A stretch of DNA of 64,000 nt from Halobellus sp. LT62. Its GTDB lineage: Archaea > Halobacteriota > Halobacteria > Halobacteriales > Haloferacaceae. Shown here in pieces: positions 26,513 through 35,680 of this stretch; positions within the stretch are counted from its first letter, which is position 1, and each line of letters opens with the position of its first letter. The position numbers and the translations under genes were made by a program. A model generated the notes under the pieces. It did not search any database, was not told the DNA's origin, and was given only the letters and a program-made list of their open reading frames with translations. The DNA lies in contig NZ_JAYEZO010000001.1 of NCBI RefSeq assembly GCF_037031285.1, forward strand, positions 1,240,001-1,304,000, written 5' to 3'.

Positions 26513-28060
26513 ATGAAACTTGGTGACGCCCTCGCTCGCACGGTCCGCTGTTATCCCGACAAACTCGCGCTCGTAACCGACGACGGCCGTTCGTTCACGT
26601 ACGACGAACTGGACGAGCGGAGCACCCGCTTGGCGAACGCGCTCACCGATCGGATCGGCTCCGGCCGGTGTGCCGTTCTCACGGTCAACCACGTCTCGGC
26701 GATCGAGTCGATGTGGGCGGGGAACAAGCGCGGACTCGCGACGGTGCAGCTCTCGTATCGGGCTACCGTCGGCGAACTGAAGGAGATGGCCGAGACCGCC
26801 GAGGCCGAGGCGCTCCTCTTCGACGACCACAACGCCGACGACGCGCTCGAACTCCTCGATCGCGGGGCGTTCGACGTCGCGATCCACGCCGGCGACCGCG
26901 ACATCGACCACGACAGCGTCGAGTCCTACGAGGCCGTCCTCGACGCCTCCGAGCCCACCCCCGACGACGCGCATCCGATCGACGACGAGTGTGCGGTCTT
27001 ACACACCAGCGGAACGACGAGCGTTCCCAAGACGGTCAAATTCGATCAGGAACAGCTCTGGTACGGCGCGATCCAGGGAATTATGGAGCACGGTATCGAC
27101 GAGACCGACACCGCGCTGTGCACGTCGCCGTGGTACCATATGGTCACGACCGACGCGTGGCTCTATCCGCACTTCGTCGCGGGCGCGACGGTGGTGTTGC
27201 ACTCGACGTTCGACCCCGAGGAGGCGCTCGAACTCATCGAGGCACACGAGGTGACCGGGCTGCTCGGCGTGCCGACCCAATTGAAGGCGCTCAACGACGT
27301 CCAGCGAGCGAAGGAGACGCCGTACGACACCGAGTCGCTGTCGTACATCCGCACCGGCGGAGCCATCGTCACTGAGAACCTCATCGAGGCGACCCACGAG
27401 TACCTGAGCGAGCACGTCTACAACACCTACGGGATGACCGAGGCGGGCCCCGACCTCACGTTCGCCCACCCGGAGGTCCAAGCGGACCACCCCGGAACGA
27501 TCGGCAAGGAGGCGTTCTCGTGGGAGATCCGCGTCGTCGAGTCGGTTCCCGTCAGCGAACACCCGGATCCGGAAGCGACGGTCGATCCCGGCGAACGCGG
27601 CGAGATCATCGCCCGCGGTCCGGGAATGTCGAACGAGTATATCGACAACGACGAGGCCACCGAGAAGTCCTACTTCGACGGCTGGCTCCGAACCCGCGAC
27701 GTCGCCCGCGTCGACGAGGACGGCTACCTCTACATCGTCGACCGCGTCGACAACATGATCAACAGCGGGGGCGAGAACGTCTATCCGGCCGAGGTCGAGC
27801 GGGTTCTCGGAAACCATCCCGAGGTGGAGGAGGCGTGCGTCTTCGGCCTCGACGACGAGGACTGGGGACAGATCGTCACCGCCGTCGTCGTGACTGAGAG
27901 CGACCTCACGGGGGAGGACCTCGACGAGTACTGCCTCCAACACGACGGCCTCGCGGACTTCAAGCGCCCGCGGAAGTACGCGCTCACTGCCGAAACCCTC
28001 CCGCGCACCGACACCGGAACGATCATCCGCAACGACTTGATCGAGAAGCACTTCTCCTAG
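26513..28060 (+). CDS. AMP-binding (acyl-CoA synthetase family) protein with altered catalytic motifs
   Basis: A 515-aa ANL-superfamily protein. Present are YNTYGMTEAGP (A5), WLRTRDVARVDEDGY and NMINSGGENVYPAEVE (A8). Two key motifs are changed. The P-loop reads LHTSGTTSVPKTV instead of TSGTTGxPKG. The C-terminal A10 motif reads TDTGTIIRNDL, where the catalytic Lys of TGK is Thr. The DNA reads gga acg atc, so it is not a translation slip. Adenylation may be weak or lost; it may act as a thioesterifying half-enzyme or on an unusual acid. It is flanked by a UbiA-like gene and an SLC13-like carrier. Confidence 0.85.
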   Translation: MKLGDALARTVRCYPDKLALVTDDGRSFTYDELDERSTRLANALTDRIGSGRCAVLTVNHVSAIESMWAGNKRGLATVQLSYRATVGELKEMAETAEAEALLFDDHNADDALELLDRGAFDVAIHAGDRDIDHDSVESYEAVLDASEPTPDDAHPIDDECAVLHTSGTTSVPKTVKFDQEQLWYGAIQGIMEHGIDETDTALCTSPWYHMVTTDAWLYPHFVAGATVVLHSTFDPEEALELIEAHEVTGLLGVPTQLKALNDVQRAKETPYDTESLSYIRTGGAIVTENLIEATHEYLSEHVYNTYGMTEAGPDLTFAHPEVQADHPGTIGKEAFSWEIRVVESVPVSEHPDPEATVDPGERGEIIARGPGMSNEYIDNDEATEKSYFDGWLRTRDVARVDEDGYLYIVDRVDNMINSGGENVYPAEVERVLGNHPEVEEACVFGLDDEDWGQIVTAVVVTESDLTGEDLDEYCLQHDGLADFKRPRKYALTAETLPRTDTGTIIRNDLIEKHFS

Positions 28061-28172
28061 GGTCGCCCGCGTCGGAACGGGATTCTTTGACCGCAGAGGC
28101 CCGTCGCCGGATCGGAAGTGCTCGCTGGATCCGAAGCGCTCGTCAGATCAAGGGAAGCGCGCTCTCTCTGGA

Positions 28173-29582
28173 TCAGAAGAACAGCACGAACAGGCCGATC
28201 TGGATCGGGAGCAAGAACACCAACGTCGCGATCGTACAGATCGCGGCCATCCGGCTCAACTCCATCGTGTCGACGACGCCGAGACCGAGCATCGCGACCA
28301 ACACGGCCGATTGGTAGGGGAAGAAGTACGCGTTCAGCGCCACGCTCTCGATCATCGCGACGGGGACCAGCGGGATCCCGGCGCTGTTCGCGAAGGAGAC
28401 GAAGACCGGTGTGATCACGCTCGCAACGGCCATCCCCTCCATCACGAACGCCAAGAGCATCGAGACGACGACGACGAAGAGCAGGACCAAGGGGAGCGAC
28501 GGGTCGCTCGGCAGGTACGAGAGCATCGTCTCGGCGGCGAGATCGGTGAACTCCGTCCGTTGCAGTCCCTCGGCGATGGCGAAGATCGCCCCGAGGAAAA
28601 AGATGATCGAGAAGTCGGTCTCGCCGATGGCGTCGTGATCGATGACGCCGATGCCCGGCGAGAACGACAGTAAGGCGACGACGACCGCACCGAACATCGG
28701 GTGCAGGCCGTGGACGAAGTCGGTCGCCCAGATGGCGACGCCGACGAGCAGAAACAGCAGCATCCGCCGTTCGGTCGGCGACGGCGCGACGGTGGCGACC
28801 CGCTCGGGGGAGTCGATCGCGTCCCGATCACGGGGGCGGTACAGGAGGTACGTGACGGCGACGACGACGGCAACGCGGCCGATCCCCATCACCGGTGCCA
28901 TCCAGACCGTCCACTCCGTCCACGTGATCGCGGGGCCGCCGCTGGACTCGACGAGTCCGGTGACGATGATGTTCGCGAGCGACCCAGTCAGGATGCCCGA
29001 CGCGCCGTAGTAGGTGGCGAAGAGCGGTCCCAGAAAGATCCCGATCTTCGCGCTCCGCTCGGTGAACAGGTCGCCGAGGGACTTGAGAATCGGCGCGAGA
29101 ATGAGCACGCGGACGAGCGAGGAGGGGACCAACACCGCGAGCGCGAAGCTCCCGATCGAGAGGACGACGAGCAGGTAGCGGTAGACGGCGACTGCGTCGG
29201 TGGTGATCCGCTCGGGCATCCGCGAGAGGGCGATCCGCTCGACGAGTTCGGCGAGACCGCTCGCCGTCGCGGCTTCCCCGATCAGGAGGCCGACCACGAC
29301 GAGCCACGTCGCGGGCGATTGAAACCCGGTCAACGCGAGTTCGGTGGAGAAGCCGACACCCATCAGGGCGATCCCGATCAGTGCCGTGAACCACGGCTGT
29401 ACCGGCGAGCCGATCCACATCGCGACGCAGAACAGCGTGATCGCGAGCATCCGGGCGGCGTCCGGATTCAGCGGCGAGAACCGGAGGACAGCGCCCGCAA
29501 CGAGCGCGCCCGCGGGGAGGGCGAGCCAAGACGGGTCCATCGGGAGAACCTCGTTCGCCCGCGTCGGGAATCCATCTGACAT
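28173..29582 (-). CDS. SLC13/DASS-like anion (carboxylate) permease
   Basis: A 469-aa membrane protein with about 11-12 hydrophobic helices, including the arm-like re-entrant segments of the divalent anion:Na+ symporter/ion-transporter superfamily (YYGASGILTGSLANIIV). Relatives carry succinate, citrate, sulfate or arsenite. Here a C4-dicarboxylate or other organic acid is likely, since the gentisate route releases fumarate (inference). The start is placed at 29582; an ATG at 29681 gives a non-homologous polar extension. Confidence 0.8.
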   Translation of the reverse strand: MSDGFPTRANEVLPMDPSWLALPAGALVAGAVLRFSPLNPDAARMLAITLFCVAMWIGSPVQPWFTALIGIALMGVGFSTELALTGFQSPATWLVVVGLLIGEAATASGLAELVERIALSRMPERITTDAVAVYRYLLVVLSIGSFALAVLVPSSLVRVLILAPILKSLGDLFTERSAKIGIFLGPLFATYYGASGILTGSLANIIVTGLVESSGGPAITWTEWTVWMAPVMGIGRVAVVVAVTYLLYRPRDRDAIDSPERVATVAPSPTERRMLLFLLVGVAIWATDFVHGLHPMFGAVVVALLSFSPGIGVIDHDAIGETDFSIIFFLGAIFAIAEGLQRTEFTDLAAETMLSYLPSDPSLPLVLLFVVVVSMLLAFVMEGMAVASVITPVFVSFANSAGIPLVPVAMIESVALNAYFFPYQSAVLVAMLGLGVVDTMELSRMAAICTIATLVFLLPIQIGLFVLFF

Positions 29583-29735
29583 CGTTCGTGTCGCACGTGT
29601 CACCGTGAACCACAATAGGGGTGTCGATGCACCCGCCGTCTTCGGATCGCGAAACTTGAACCCAGTCGAAATCGACGGCAAACGCCGCGGCAGCGACGGG
29701 ACAGTTTAACATCCACGAGGGCGTACGGGAGTCCG

Positions 29736-30374
29736 ATGCCAGACACAGATTTCGCTCTCACCGAGATCGCACCGGACGTCTACGACATCACCGTGAAGAC
29801 CGCGCCAGACGCCCGTTGGCGGGTGTTCTGTTTCGACGGCGAGACGCCGACGCTCGTCGACGCCGGTTTCGAGGACACCGTCGACGTCGTCGCCGACGCG
29901 CTCGCGGAGCTGGAGATCACGCCCGAACGGATCGTCGTCACCCACGGCGACCCCGACCACGTCGCCGGACTCGCCGGGCTCGTCGAGCGGTTCGATCTCG
30001 AAACGTGGGTCCCCGAGGGGGTCGCGGTCGATGTCGACGTGGATCACCGGTTCGGCGACGGCGACCGCGTGGGGCAGTTCACGGCCGTTCACGTTCCCGG
30101 CCACACCGAAGCGCACCACGCGCTCGTCGACGAGTCGGCCGGCATCGCCGTCATCGGCGACGCGCTGTTCGGCTCGGACGCCCGGGGGCTGCCAGCGGGC
30201 TGTTTCGTCCTCCCGACGGCGCACTACTCGGCTGATCTCGACGCGGCCGACAACTCCTTACAGCGGCTCCTCGACTACGAGTTCGAGATCGGCCTCGTCT
30301 ACCACGGGTCCAGCGTGACCGAGGGCGCGAGCGAAAAGATCGCGGCGTTCGTCGACTTCAACGGAAAGCGCTGA
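29736..30374 (+). CDS. Metallo-beta-lactamase-fold hydrolase
   Basis: A 212-aa MBL-fold protein. The metal-binding motif is THGDPDHVAG, an HxDxDH variant of HxHxDH. VPGHTEAHH and IGDALFGSD (third His and bridging Asp) and YHGSSV complete the site. Members hydrolyse thioesters, lactones or nucleic acid bonds; a glyoxalase II-like thioesterase role would fit the CoA context but is not shown. TATA-like TTTAAC lies at 29704-29709. It is convergent with the LivG gene. Confidence 0.88.
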   Translation: MPDTDFALTEIAPDVYDITVKTAPDARWRVFCFDGETPTLVDAGFEDTVDVVADALAELEITPERIVVTHGDPDHVAGLAGLVERFDLETWVPEGVAVDVDVDHRFGDGDRVGQFTAVHVPGHTEAHHALVDESAGIAVIGDALFGSDARGLPAGCFVLPTAHYSADLDAADNSLQRLLDYEFEIGLVYHGSSVTEGASEKIAAFVDFNGKR

Positions 30375-30429
30375 GAGGAAATCCGCACCGAATCGAACGG
30401 CTATACTGCCGGACGTACGTCCGACACTA

Positions 30430-31179
30430 TCAGTTCTCGGCGATCGCGTCCGAGAGGTCCTTGCCCGCGTGTTCACCGAGATACGCCTCGATGACCGTGT
30501 CGTCGTTTTGGATCTCCTCGGGCGTCCCCTCGGCGATTAGCTTCCCGTTGTCGAGCACCATCACGCGCTCTGAGACGCTCATCAGCGCGCGCATCACGTG
30601 GTCGATGAGGAACACCGTCTTGCCCTCGTCGATGATGTCGCCGACGAGGTTGATGATACCCTCCGTCTCCTCGGGGTCGAGGCCGCCGGCGACCTCGTCG
30701 AACAGCACCATCTCGGGATCTGTCGCGAGCACGCGCGCGATCTCGAGGCGTTTGAGCTGTCCGACGCTGAGTTCGCCGGGGTCGGCGTGCATCTGTTCTT
30801 CGAGGCCGACGAACTCGATCATCTCCGCGGCGCGCTCGCGCGGGTCGTCGAACTTGCGGCCGCCGAACGACGCGCCGACGGTCACGTTTTCGAGCAGCGA
30901 GAGGCTGCCGAACGGGCGGACGATCTGGTGGGTCTTCGCCATCCCGCGGTGACAGATCTCGTGTTGGGACTGTCCGGTGATCTCCTCGCCGTCGAAGAAC
31001 ACCTCGCCCTCCGTCGGGGGATGGACGCCGGTGATCGTGCGGAACAGCGTGCTCTTCCCGGCCCCGTTCGGTCCGATGAGTCCGACGGCCTCGCCGCGTT
31101 CGACGGTGAAGGAGACGTCCTCGATGGCGACGACCCCACCGAACTTCTTCGTCAGCCCTCGACCTTCCAGTAACGTCAT
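30430..31179 (-). CDS. livG: ABC transporter ATP-binding protein, LivG type (system 2)
   Basis: A 249-aa LivG ATPase with Walker A GPNGAGKST, signature LSVGQLKRLEIARVL and Walker B VLFDEVAGGL. It is the only LivG for the second uptake system, whose other genes are 35681-39691, so it has been split off by about 4.5 kb holding the CoA ligase/thioesterase/gentisate dioxygenase genes. The start at 31179 is chosen over ATG 31200 because TTTATC (about 31206-31211) lies at leaderless spacing. Confidence 0.92.
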   Translation of the reverse strand: MTLLEGRGLTKKFGGVVAIEDVSFTVERGEAVGLIGPNGAGKSTLFRTITGVHPPTEGEVFFDGEEITGQSQHEICHRGMAKTHQIVRPFGSLSLLENVTVGASFGGRKFDDPRERAAEMIEFVGLEEQMHADPGELSVGQLKRLEIARVLATDPEMVLFDEVAGGLDPEETEGIINLVGDIIDEGKTVFLIDHVMRALMSVSERVMVLDNGKLIAEGTPEEIQNDDTVIEAYLGEHAGKDLSDAIAEN

Positions 31180-31380
31180 TATCGTTCGATATCCAAGCAA
31201 CGATGATAAACTTACGGAATACGCCGACGCGTGGCATTCGAGGCGGCGACGCGTCTCGGCGGTCAGGCCGTGCGACGACGGTGACGCCGCGCTGGATCGT
31301 CGGTCGAGTTGGATCGCTCGTACAGCCAGCCTCGCACGCAGGGGGAAAACGCTTTGAGGACGTTCGGTAAATGTGCGCGT

Positions 31381-32814
31381 GTGACTCTCAGACAGCTATT
31401 CGACCCCTCGGCGATCGCCGTCATCGGCGCGTCGGCGACCGAGGGAAAGATCGGATACGAAGCGATGGCGAACGCCGCGATCTTCGACGGGCCAGTGTAC
31501 CCGGTGAACCCGTCGACGGAGGGCGAACTGTTCGGCGCGGATTTCGTCGCCTCGGTGACCGAGATCGATGACGACGTCGACCTCGCGCTCTGCTGTGTGC
31601 CGGGTCCGGCGATGCCGGATGTCCTCGAAGAGTGCGGCGAGGCGGGGATCGGCGCGGCCGTCATCTACGCCAGCGGATTCGCCGAAGCGGGCGGAAAGGG
31701 CGAAGAGCTTCAGGAGGCGATCGTCGAGATCGCCGAGGAACACGACATCTCGCTGCTCGGCCCGAACACCAGCGGGTTCATGGTTCCCGAGATAAACCTC
31801 CGCTGCTCGTTCGCCAGCGGGGTCGAAGAGGTGCCGGAGGGCAACGTCGCGGTCGTCGCACAGAGCGGCGGCGTCGGACTGGTCTTGGCGTTCCAGTCCC
31901 GACGGCAGGGCCGCGGCGTCTCCGCGCAGGTCGGCTTGGGCAACCGCGCGAACGTCGGGTTCGCCGAGGCGATCGAGTACTTCGACGGCGACGAGCGGAC
32001 GGACGCGATCGTCCTCCACGTCGAGGGGACCGACGACGGGCGACGGATGCTGGAAGCCTGCCGCGAGAGTGACACGCCGGTCGTCGCCTACAAGGTCGGA
32101 CAGTCGGACGTCGGCGACTTCGCGGAGTCGCACACGGGCGCGCTCACGGGCGATCACGAGCTATACACCGCCGGGTTCGCCCAGTACGGCGTTCCCACGG
32201 TCGACGCGACCGACGACCTCCTCGACGCCGCGGCGGCGCTCGGGAACTCCCCGACTCCCGATGGCCCGAACGTCGGCGTCGTCACCGCGCAGGCGGGCCC
32301 CGGCATCATCATCACCGACCGGATCCAGCGTGCGGGGGGTCGACTGCCGGAACTCACCGAGAACACCCAAGAGCGCGTCGACGAGATCCTCCCCGGGATC
32401 ACCTACGCCGACAACCCCGTCGACACCGGCCGACCGATGCCGGAGTTCGGCGAGATCGTCACGGCGGTCGCCGAGGACGAACGCGTCGACATCGTGCTCG
32501 TCTACGAGCTGTTCGAGGCCGCGTTGGGCTTTCCGGTCGACGAACTGGACGGCCTCGCCGAGCGGGTGGACAAGCCGGTCCTGTTCGCGACCGAGGGGAT
32601 CGAGGAGGACCTCGCCGGCCAGCGCGACGCGCTCACGGACGTCGGCGTCCCGGTCTTCGAGACCCCCGAGCGCGCCGCCGACGCCGCGGGGGCGCTCGCC
32701 CGCTACGCGCTTCTCAACGGCGACGAGGCGCTCGCGGACGGCGGTGCGCGCACCGACAGCGGCGCGGCACCACATCGAACGGTCATCGACGAGGAGGTGA
32801 CCGCCGATGAGTGA
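31381..32814 (+). CDS. ADP-forming acyl-CoA synthetase, alpha-type subunit
   Basis: A 477-aa protein of the NDP-forming acyl-CoA synthetase family. It has an N-terminal CoA-binding Rossmann domain (SAIAVIGASATEGKIGY), two succinyl-CoA-synthetase-like domains, and the phosphohistidine loop ESHTGALTG (His251). It interconverts acyl-CoA + ADP + Pi with acid + CoA + ATP together with the beta subunit, whose ATG overlaps by 8 nt. The GTG start at 31381 begins right at the conserved domain; an in-frame TTG at 31309 gives a non-conserved extension. It could activate aromatic or branched acids, or recover ATP from acyl-CoA. Confidence 0.92.
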   Translation: MTLRQLFDPSAIAVIGASATEGKIGYEAMANAAIFDGPVYPVNPSTEGELFGADFVASVTEIDDDVDLALCCVPGPAMPDVLEECGEAGIGAAVIYASGFAEAGGKGEELQEAIVEIAEEHDISLLGPNTSGFMVPEINLRCSFASGVEEVPEGNVAVVAQSGGVGLVLAFQSRRQGRGVSAQVGLGNRANVGFAEAIEYFDGDERTDAIVLHVEGTDDGRRMLEACRESDTPVVAYKVGQSDVGDFAESHTGALTGDHELYTAGFAQYGVPTVDATDDLLDAAAALGNSPTPDGPNVGVVTAQAGPGIIITDRIQRAGGRLPELTENTQERVDEILPGITYADNPVDTGRPMPEFGEIVTAVAEDERVDIVLVYELFEAALGFPVDELDGLAERVDKPVLFATEGIEEDLAGQRDALTDVGVPVFETPERAADAAGALARYALLNGDEALADGGARTDSGAAPHRTVIDEEVTADE

Positions 32815-33514
32815 CGCCGTTCCGGAGCCGATCCAGTCCGCGCGCGCGGACGGCCGAGAGACGCTGACGGAGGCCGAGGGGAAAGCGCTCCTCGCGTCGG
32901 TCGGCATCGACACGCCCTCGTTCGAGGTGTGCGGAGACGTCGACGACGCCGTCGAGGCGGCCGAGCGAATCGGTTACCCCGTCGTCGCGAAGGTGTCGTC
33001 GCCGTCGGTGACGCACAAGAGCGACTGGGCGGGCGGCGTCGGCGTCGCGGTCGGACTCGACTCGGAGGCGGCGGTCCGCGACGCCGCCGCGGCGATCTTC
33101 GAGGCGGCGGGGGAGGAGAACGTCGCGGCCGACGTCCTCGTCGAGGAGGCAATGGACCTCGATCGCGGTACTGAGGTGATCGTCGGCGGGCTCCGCGACC
33201 CGTCGTTCGGTCCCGTCGTCCTCACCGGTCTCGGGGGCGTCTTCACCGAGATTTTCGAGGACACCAGTCATCGGATCGCCCCGGTCGACCGGGCGGAAGC
33301 CCGCGCTGCGATCGAGGGGCTGCAGTCTGTCCCGCTCCTGCAGGGGTATCGCGGCAGCGAGCCGGCTGACGTCGACGCGCTCGCCGACGCCATCGCGGCG
33401 GTCGGTGACCTCGTCGTCGACCACCCGATCGCGGAACTCGACGTCAATCCAGTTCTTGCGACATCCGATGGAGTGATGGCACTCGACGCACTCGTCGTAC
33501 TGGAGGACCGATAA
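32807..33514 (+). CDS. ADP-forming acyl-CoA synthetase, beta subunit (ATP-grasp)
   Basis: A 235-aa ATP-grasp domain subunit. VTHKSDWAGG carries the second conserved phospho-accepting His (His70), and FGPVVLTGLGGVFTEIFED is the ATP-grasp core. It starts inside the alpha gene (8-nt overlap) and its TAA overlaps the ATG of the thioesterase gene, so three products are translationally coupled. Separate alpha and beta genes are seen in some archaea, whereas many haloarchaea have a fused enzyme. Confidence 0.92.
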   Translation: MSDAVPEPIQSARADGRETLTEAEGKALLASVGIDTPSFEVCGDVDDAVEAAERIGYPVVAKVSSPSVTHKSDWAGGVGVAVGLDSEAAVRDAAAAIFEAAGEENVAADVLVEEAMDLDRGTEVIVGGLRDPSFGPVVLTGLGGVFTEIFEDTSHRIAPVDRAEARAAIEGLQSVPLLQGYRGSEPADVDALADAIAAVGDLVVDHPIAELDVNPVLATSDGVMALDALVVLEDR

Positions 33515-33915
33515 TGTTCGAACGCATCTGGACTGTCCGCTTCTCGGACACCGACCCGCACGGCATCGCTCACTACCCGCGTATCGTCGACGCGCTCCAC
33601 GAGACCTCGGATATGTTTATGCAGGAGATCGGCTTCCCGTTCTGGGAGCTCACAAGCGACTACGACTTCGGCTTCCCGCTGGTGGATATGCAGTTCGAGT
33701 TCAAGGCACCGGTGAAAGCCGGCGACGACATTCGAGTCACGCTGACACCCGACCCGAGCACCCGCGCCGTCCGGTTCGAGTACGAGGCGTACAAGGGCGA
33801 CACCCTCGCGTTCTCGGGGTACGAACAGCGCGTCTGTGCGGAGACCGGCGGCGGCGGCGCGGTCGAGATCCCCGACGAGATCCGCGAGAAATTCGTCGAA
33901 TACGCCGAAGAGTAG
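33514..33915 (+). CDS. Hotdog acyl-CoA thioesterase (4-hydroxybenzoyl-CoA thioesterase/YbgC type)
   Basis: A 133-aa single hotdog domain with the family N-terminus VRFSDTDPHGIAHYPRIVDAL, where the second Asp is catalytic in this family. It is coupled to the beta subunit by a TAATG overlap. Having a CoA ligase and a thioesterase in one operon fits a pathway in which an aromatic acid is modified as its CoA thioester and then released, for example as gentisate for the dioxygenase 464 nt downstream (inference). Confidence 0.9.
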   Translation: MFERIWTVRFSDTDPHGIAHYPRIVDALHETSDMFMQEIGFPFWELTSDYDFGFPLVDMQFEFKAPVKAGDDIRVTLTPDPSTRAVRFEYEAYKGDTLAFSGYEQRVCAETGGGGAVEIPDEIREKFVEYAEE

Positions 33916-33983
33916 CTGAGACGGCAGCGTCCTCGTTGTGAGGGGGCGATACGCTTTTAGGAAGTACGCGAGTATTCCGAAAT

Positions 33984-34160
33984 ATGGCGGAGTTCGAGAA
34001 CCCATACGCGACGGAGGATCCGTTCGTCGAGGCGCACTTCGAATGTCTGAATTGCGGCGGAAAGCTCTGGGAGTACGGGATTCAGCGACGGATGGTGTGC
34101 GAGGACTGCCGGTCGCTGTTCAAAACCGAGGAAATCTTCGAGGCGCAGGCCTCCGCGTAA
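33984..34160 (+). CDS. 58-aa zinc-ribbon small protein
   Basis: A short gene of 58 codons plus stop. The product starts MAEFENPYATEDPF and carries two Cys pairs (FECLNCGG and VCEDCRS) 17-18 residues apart, a typical zinc-ribbon spacing, followed by an acidic tail. A TATA-like CTTTTAGG (33953-33960) lies at leaderless spacing before the ATG. Codon composition is like that of the neighbouring genes. It sits between the thioesterase and gentisate dioxygenase genes. Haloarchaea have many such CxxC micro-proteins; its function is unknown, and regulatory or protein-binding roles are guesses. Confidence 0.75.
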   Translation: MAEFENPYATEDPFVEAHFECLNCGGKLWEYGIQRRMVCEDCRSLFKTEEIFEAQASA

Positions 34161-34378
34161 CGGCTTTCGAGAATCGACTGCGAAGAAATCAGCGTCGGCC
34201 GAGAAGCTGATCTGGTATCGAGTCGCCCGGACGGCTGTGAACCGACACACGATCGCCACACGAAACTTGCGACGTCGCAGGAGGAAACCCAAGAGATGGC
34301 GTCTGAGCGGCGCGTGTACCCGATAGCGGAGTGCGCACGTCCAACACACTTATTATCGAGTTTCACAAACTATCGTGT

Positions 34379-35455
34379 ATGGCACAGCAAGAGCCGGAGG
34401 AACTCCTAGAGATGAGTTCCGAGACTCGAAGTATCTTGGAGGAGCACAGCCTCCAGCCGCTCTGGGAAGTCGAAGACGACATGGGCCACGCCCTCGACGA
34501 CCCAGAGGCGGACATCTGGAAGTGGGAAGACGTCAAGGAGGCGATCGACGCGATCGAGCGCGACGTCCCGATCGCCGACCTCCCGCCGGGATTCCAGCGC
34601 CGGGTCGCCGTGCCGATCAACGCCGCGCACGCGATCTCGAACACGATCTACGTCGGGATCCAGACGGTCTCGCCGGGAGAGACAGCGCCGTCGCACCGCC
34701 ACGGGGCGAACGCGCTGCGCTTTACGATCGACGGCCACGAGGATATGAAGACGGTCGTCGCCGGCGAGGAGTTCCCGATGAAGGACAACGACCTAGTCAC
34801 CACCCCGCAGTGGGAGTGGCACGACCACGTCAACGAGAGCGACGAGACCGCCGCGTGGCTCGACGTGCTCGATCTGCCGCTCGTCCTCGACTCGCTGAAC
34901 GCGAAGAACACGTTCGAGTACCACGAACTCGAACGCCAGCCGGTGACGAAGAGCCAAGGCTACTGGGCCTCGCAGTACGGTCGCGGCCGACCGCAGGAAG
35001 AGGTGAAGCAGGACGGCATTCCCGGGCCGTTCGAGGGCATCCGCGACGCGACGCCGCCGTACCGGTTCCAGTGGGAGGAGATGGTCGAGTCGCTCCGCCA
35101 GCGCGCCGACAACGACGATCCCGATCCGAACGACGGTTACAGCCTCTCGTACGTCAACCCCGCCACGGGCAAGCCGCCGCTGTTCCCGACGATGTCGTTC
35201 CGCGCGCAGTTGCTGTTAGAAGAGACCGATCCGCACTTCCACAACGCGACCGAGGTGTACTTCGTCATCGACGGCGAGGGCGCGACGCACGTCGGCGACG
35301 AGGCGCTCGAATGGAGCCAGTGGGACATCTTCGTCGTCCCACCGGACGAGATCCACCACCACGAACCCGACGGCGAGGCGAAGCTCCTCGGGATGACCGA
35401 CCGCCCGGTGTTCGAGGCGTTCAACCTCTACGCCGAGGCCGAACCCTCCTCGTAA
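34379..35455 (+). CDS. gdoA: Gentisate 1,2-dioxygenase (bicupin)
   Basis: A 358-aa bicupin Fe(II) dioxygenase opening the ring of gentisate (2,5-dihydroxybenzoate) to maleylpyruvate. The first cupin carries PGETAPSHRHGANALRF (two His ligands of the family) and the downstream WEWHDHVNESDE and WLDVLDLPLV segments characteristic of gentisate dioxygenases. The second cupin spans about residues 255-345 (EETDPHFHNATEVYFVIDG). Length fits the family. The start at 34379 has TTATTATC (34350-34357) at leaderless spacing. A haloarchaeal gentisate dioxygenase is known from a Haloferax strain degrading aromatic acids. Confidence 0.9.
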   Translation: MAQQEPEELLEMSSETRSILEEHSLQPLWEVEDDMGHALDDPEADIWKWEDVKEAIDAIERDVPIADLPPGFQRRVAVPINAAHAISNTIYVGIQTVSPGETAPSHRHGANALRFTIDGHEDMKTVVAGEEFPMKDNDLVTTPQWEWHDHVNESDETAAWLDVLDLPLVLDSLNAKNTFEYHELERQPVTKSQGYWASQYGRGRPQEEVKQDGIPGPFEGIRDATPPYRFQWEEMVESLRQRADNDDPDPNDGYSLSYVNPATGKPPLFPTMSFRAQLLLEETDPHFHNATEVYFVIDGEGATHVGDEALEWSQWDIFVVPPDEIHHHEPDGEAKLLGMTDRPVFEAFNLYAEAEPSS

Positions 35456-35680
35456 GAATCTCTGGAGGGCCTCGGTTCGACGTTCCGGATGGGGTCACCC
35501 ACTCGTTCTCGATCCGCTTGGGAGACCGGTGGCGGACGGACCCTCACAGGCCGTTATACGACCCTCGTGACCGGCTGAATCTGTCGTCTGCGACGAGGGT
35601 AGAACGTATCGTAAACGCCGATAGACTCTGCGTGGAACCGTATACTTTTTTATTGTATTATCATTATTGTGCCACACGGT

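Noticed and set aside
31309-31380. TTG-initiated extension of the ADP-forming synthetase alpha subunit
   Set aside because: The extension is not conserved-looking; GTG at 31381 is directly before the CoA-binding domain.
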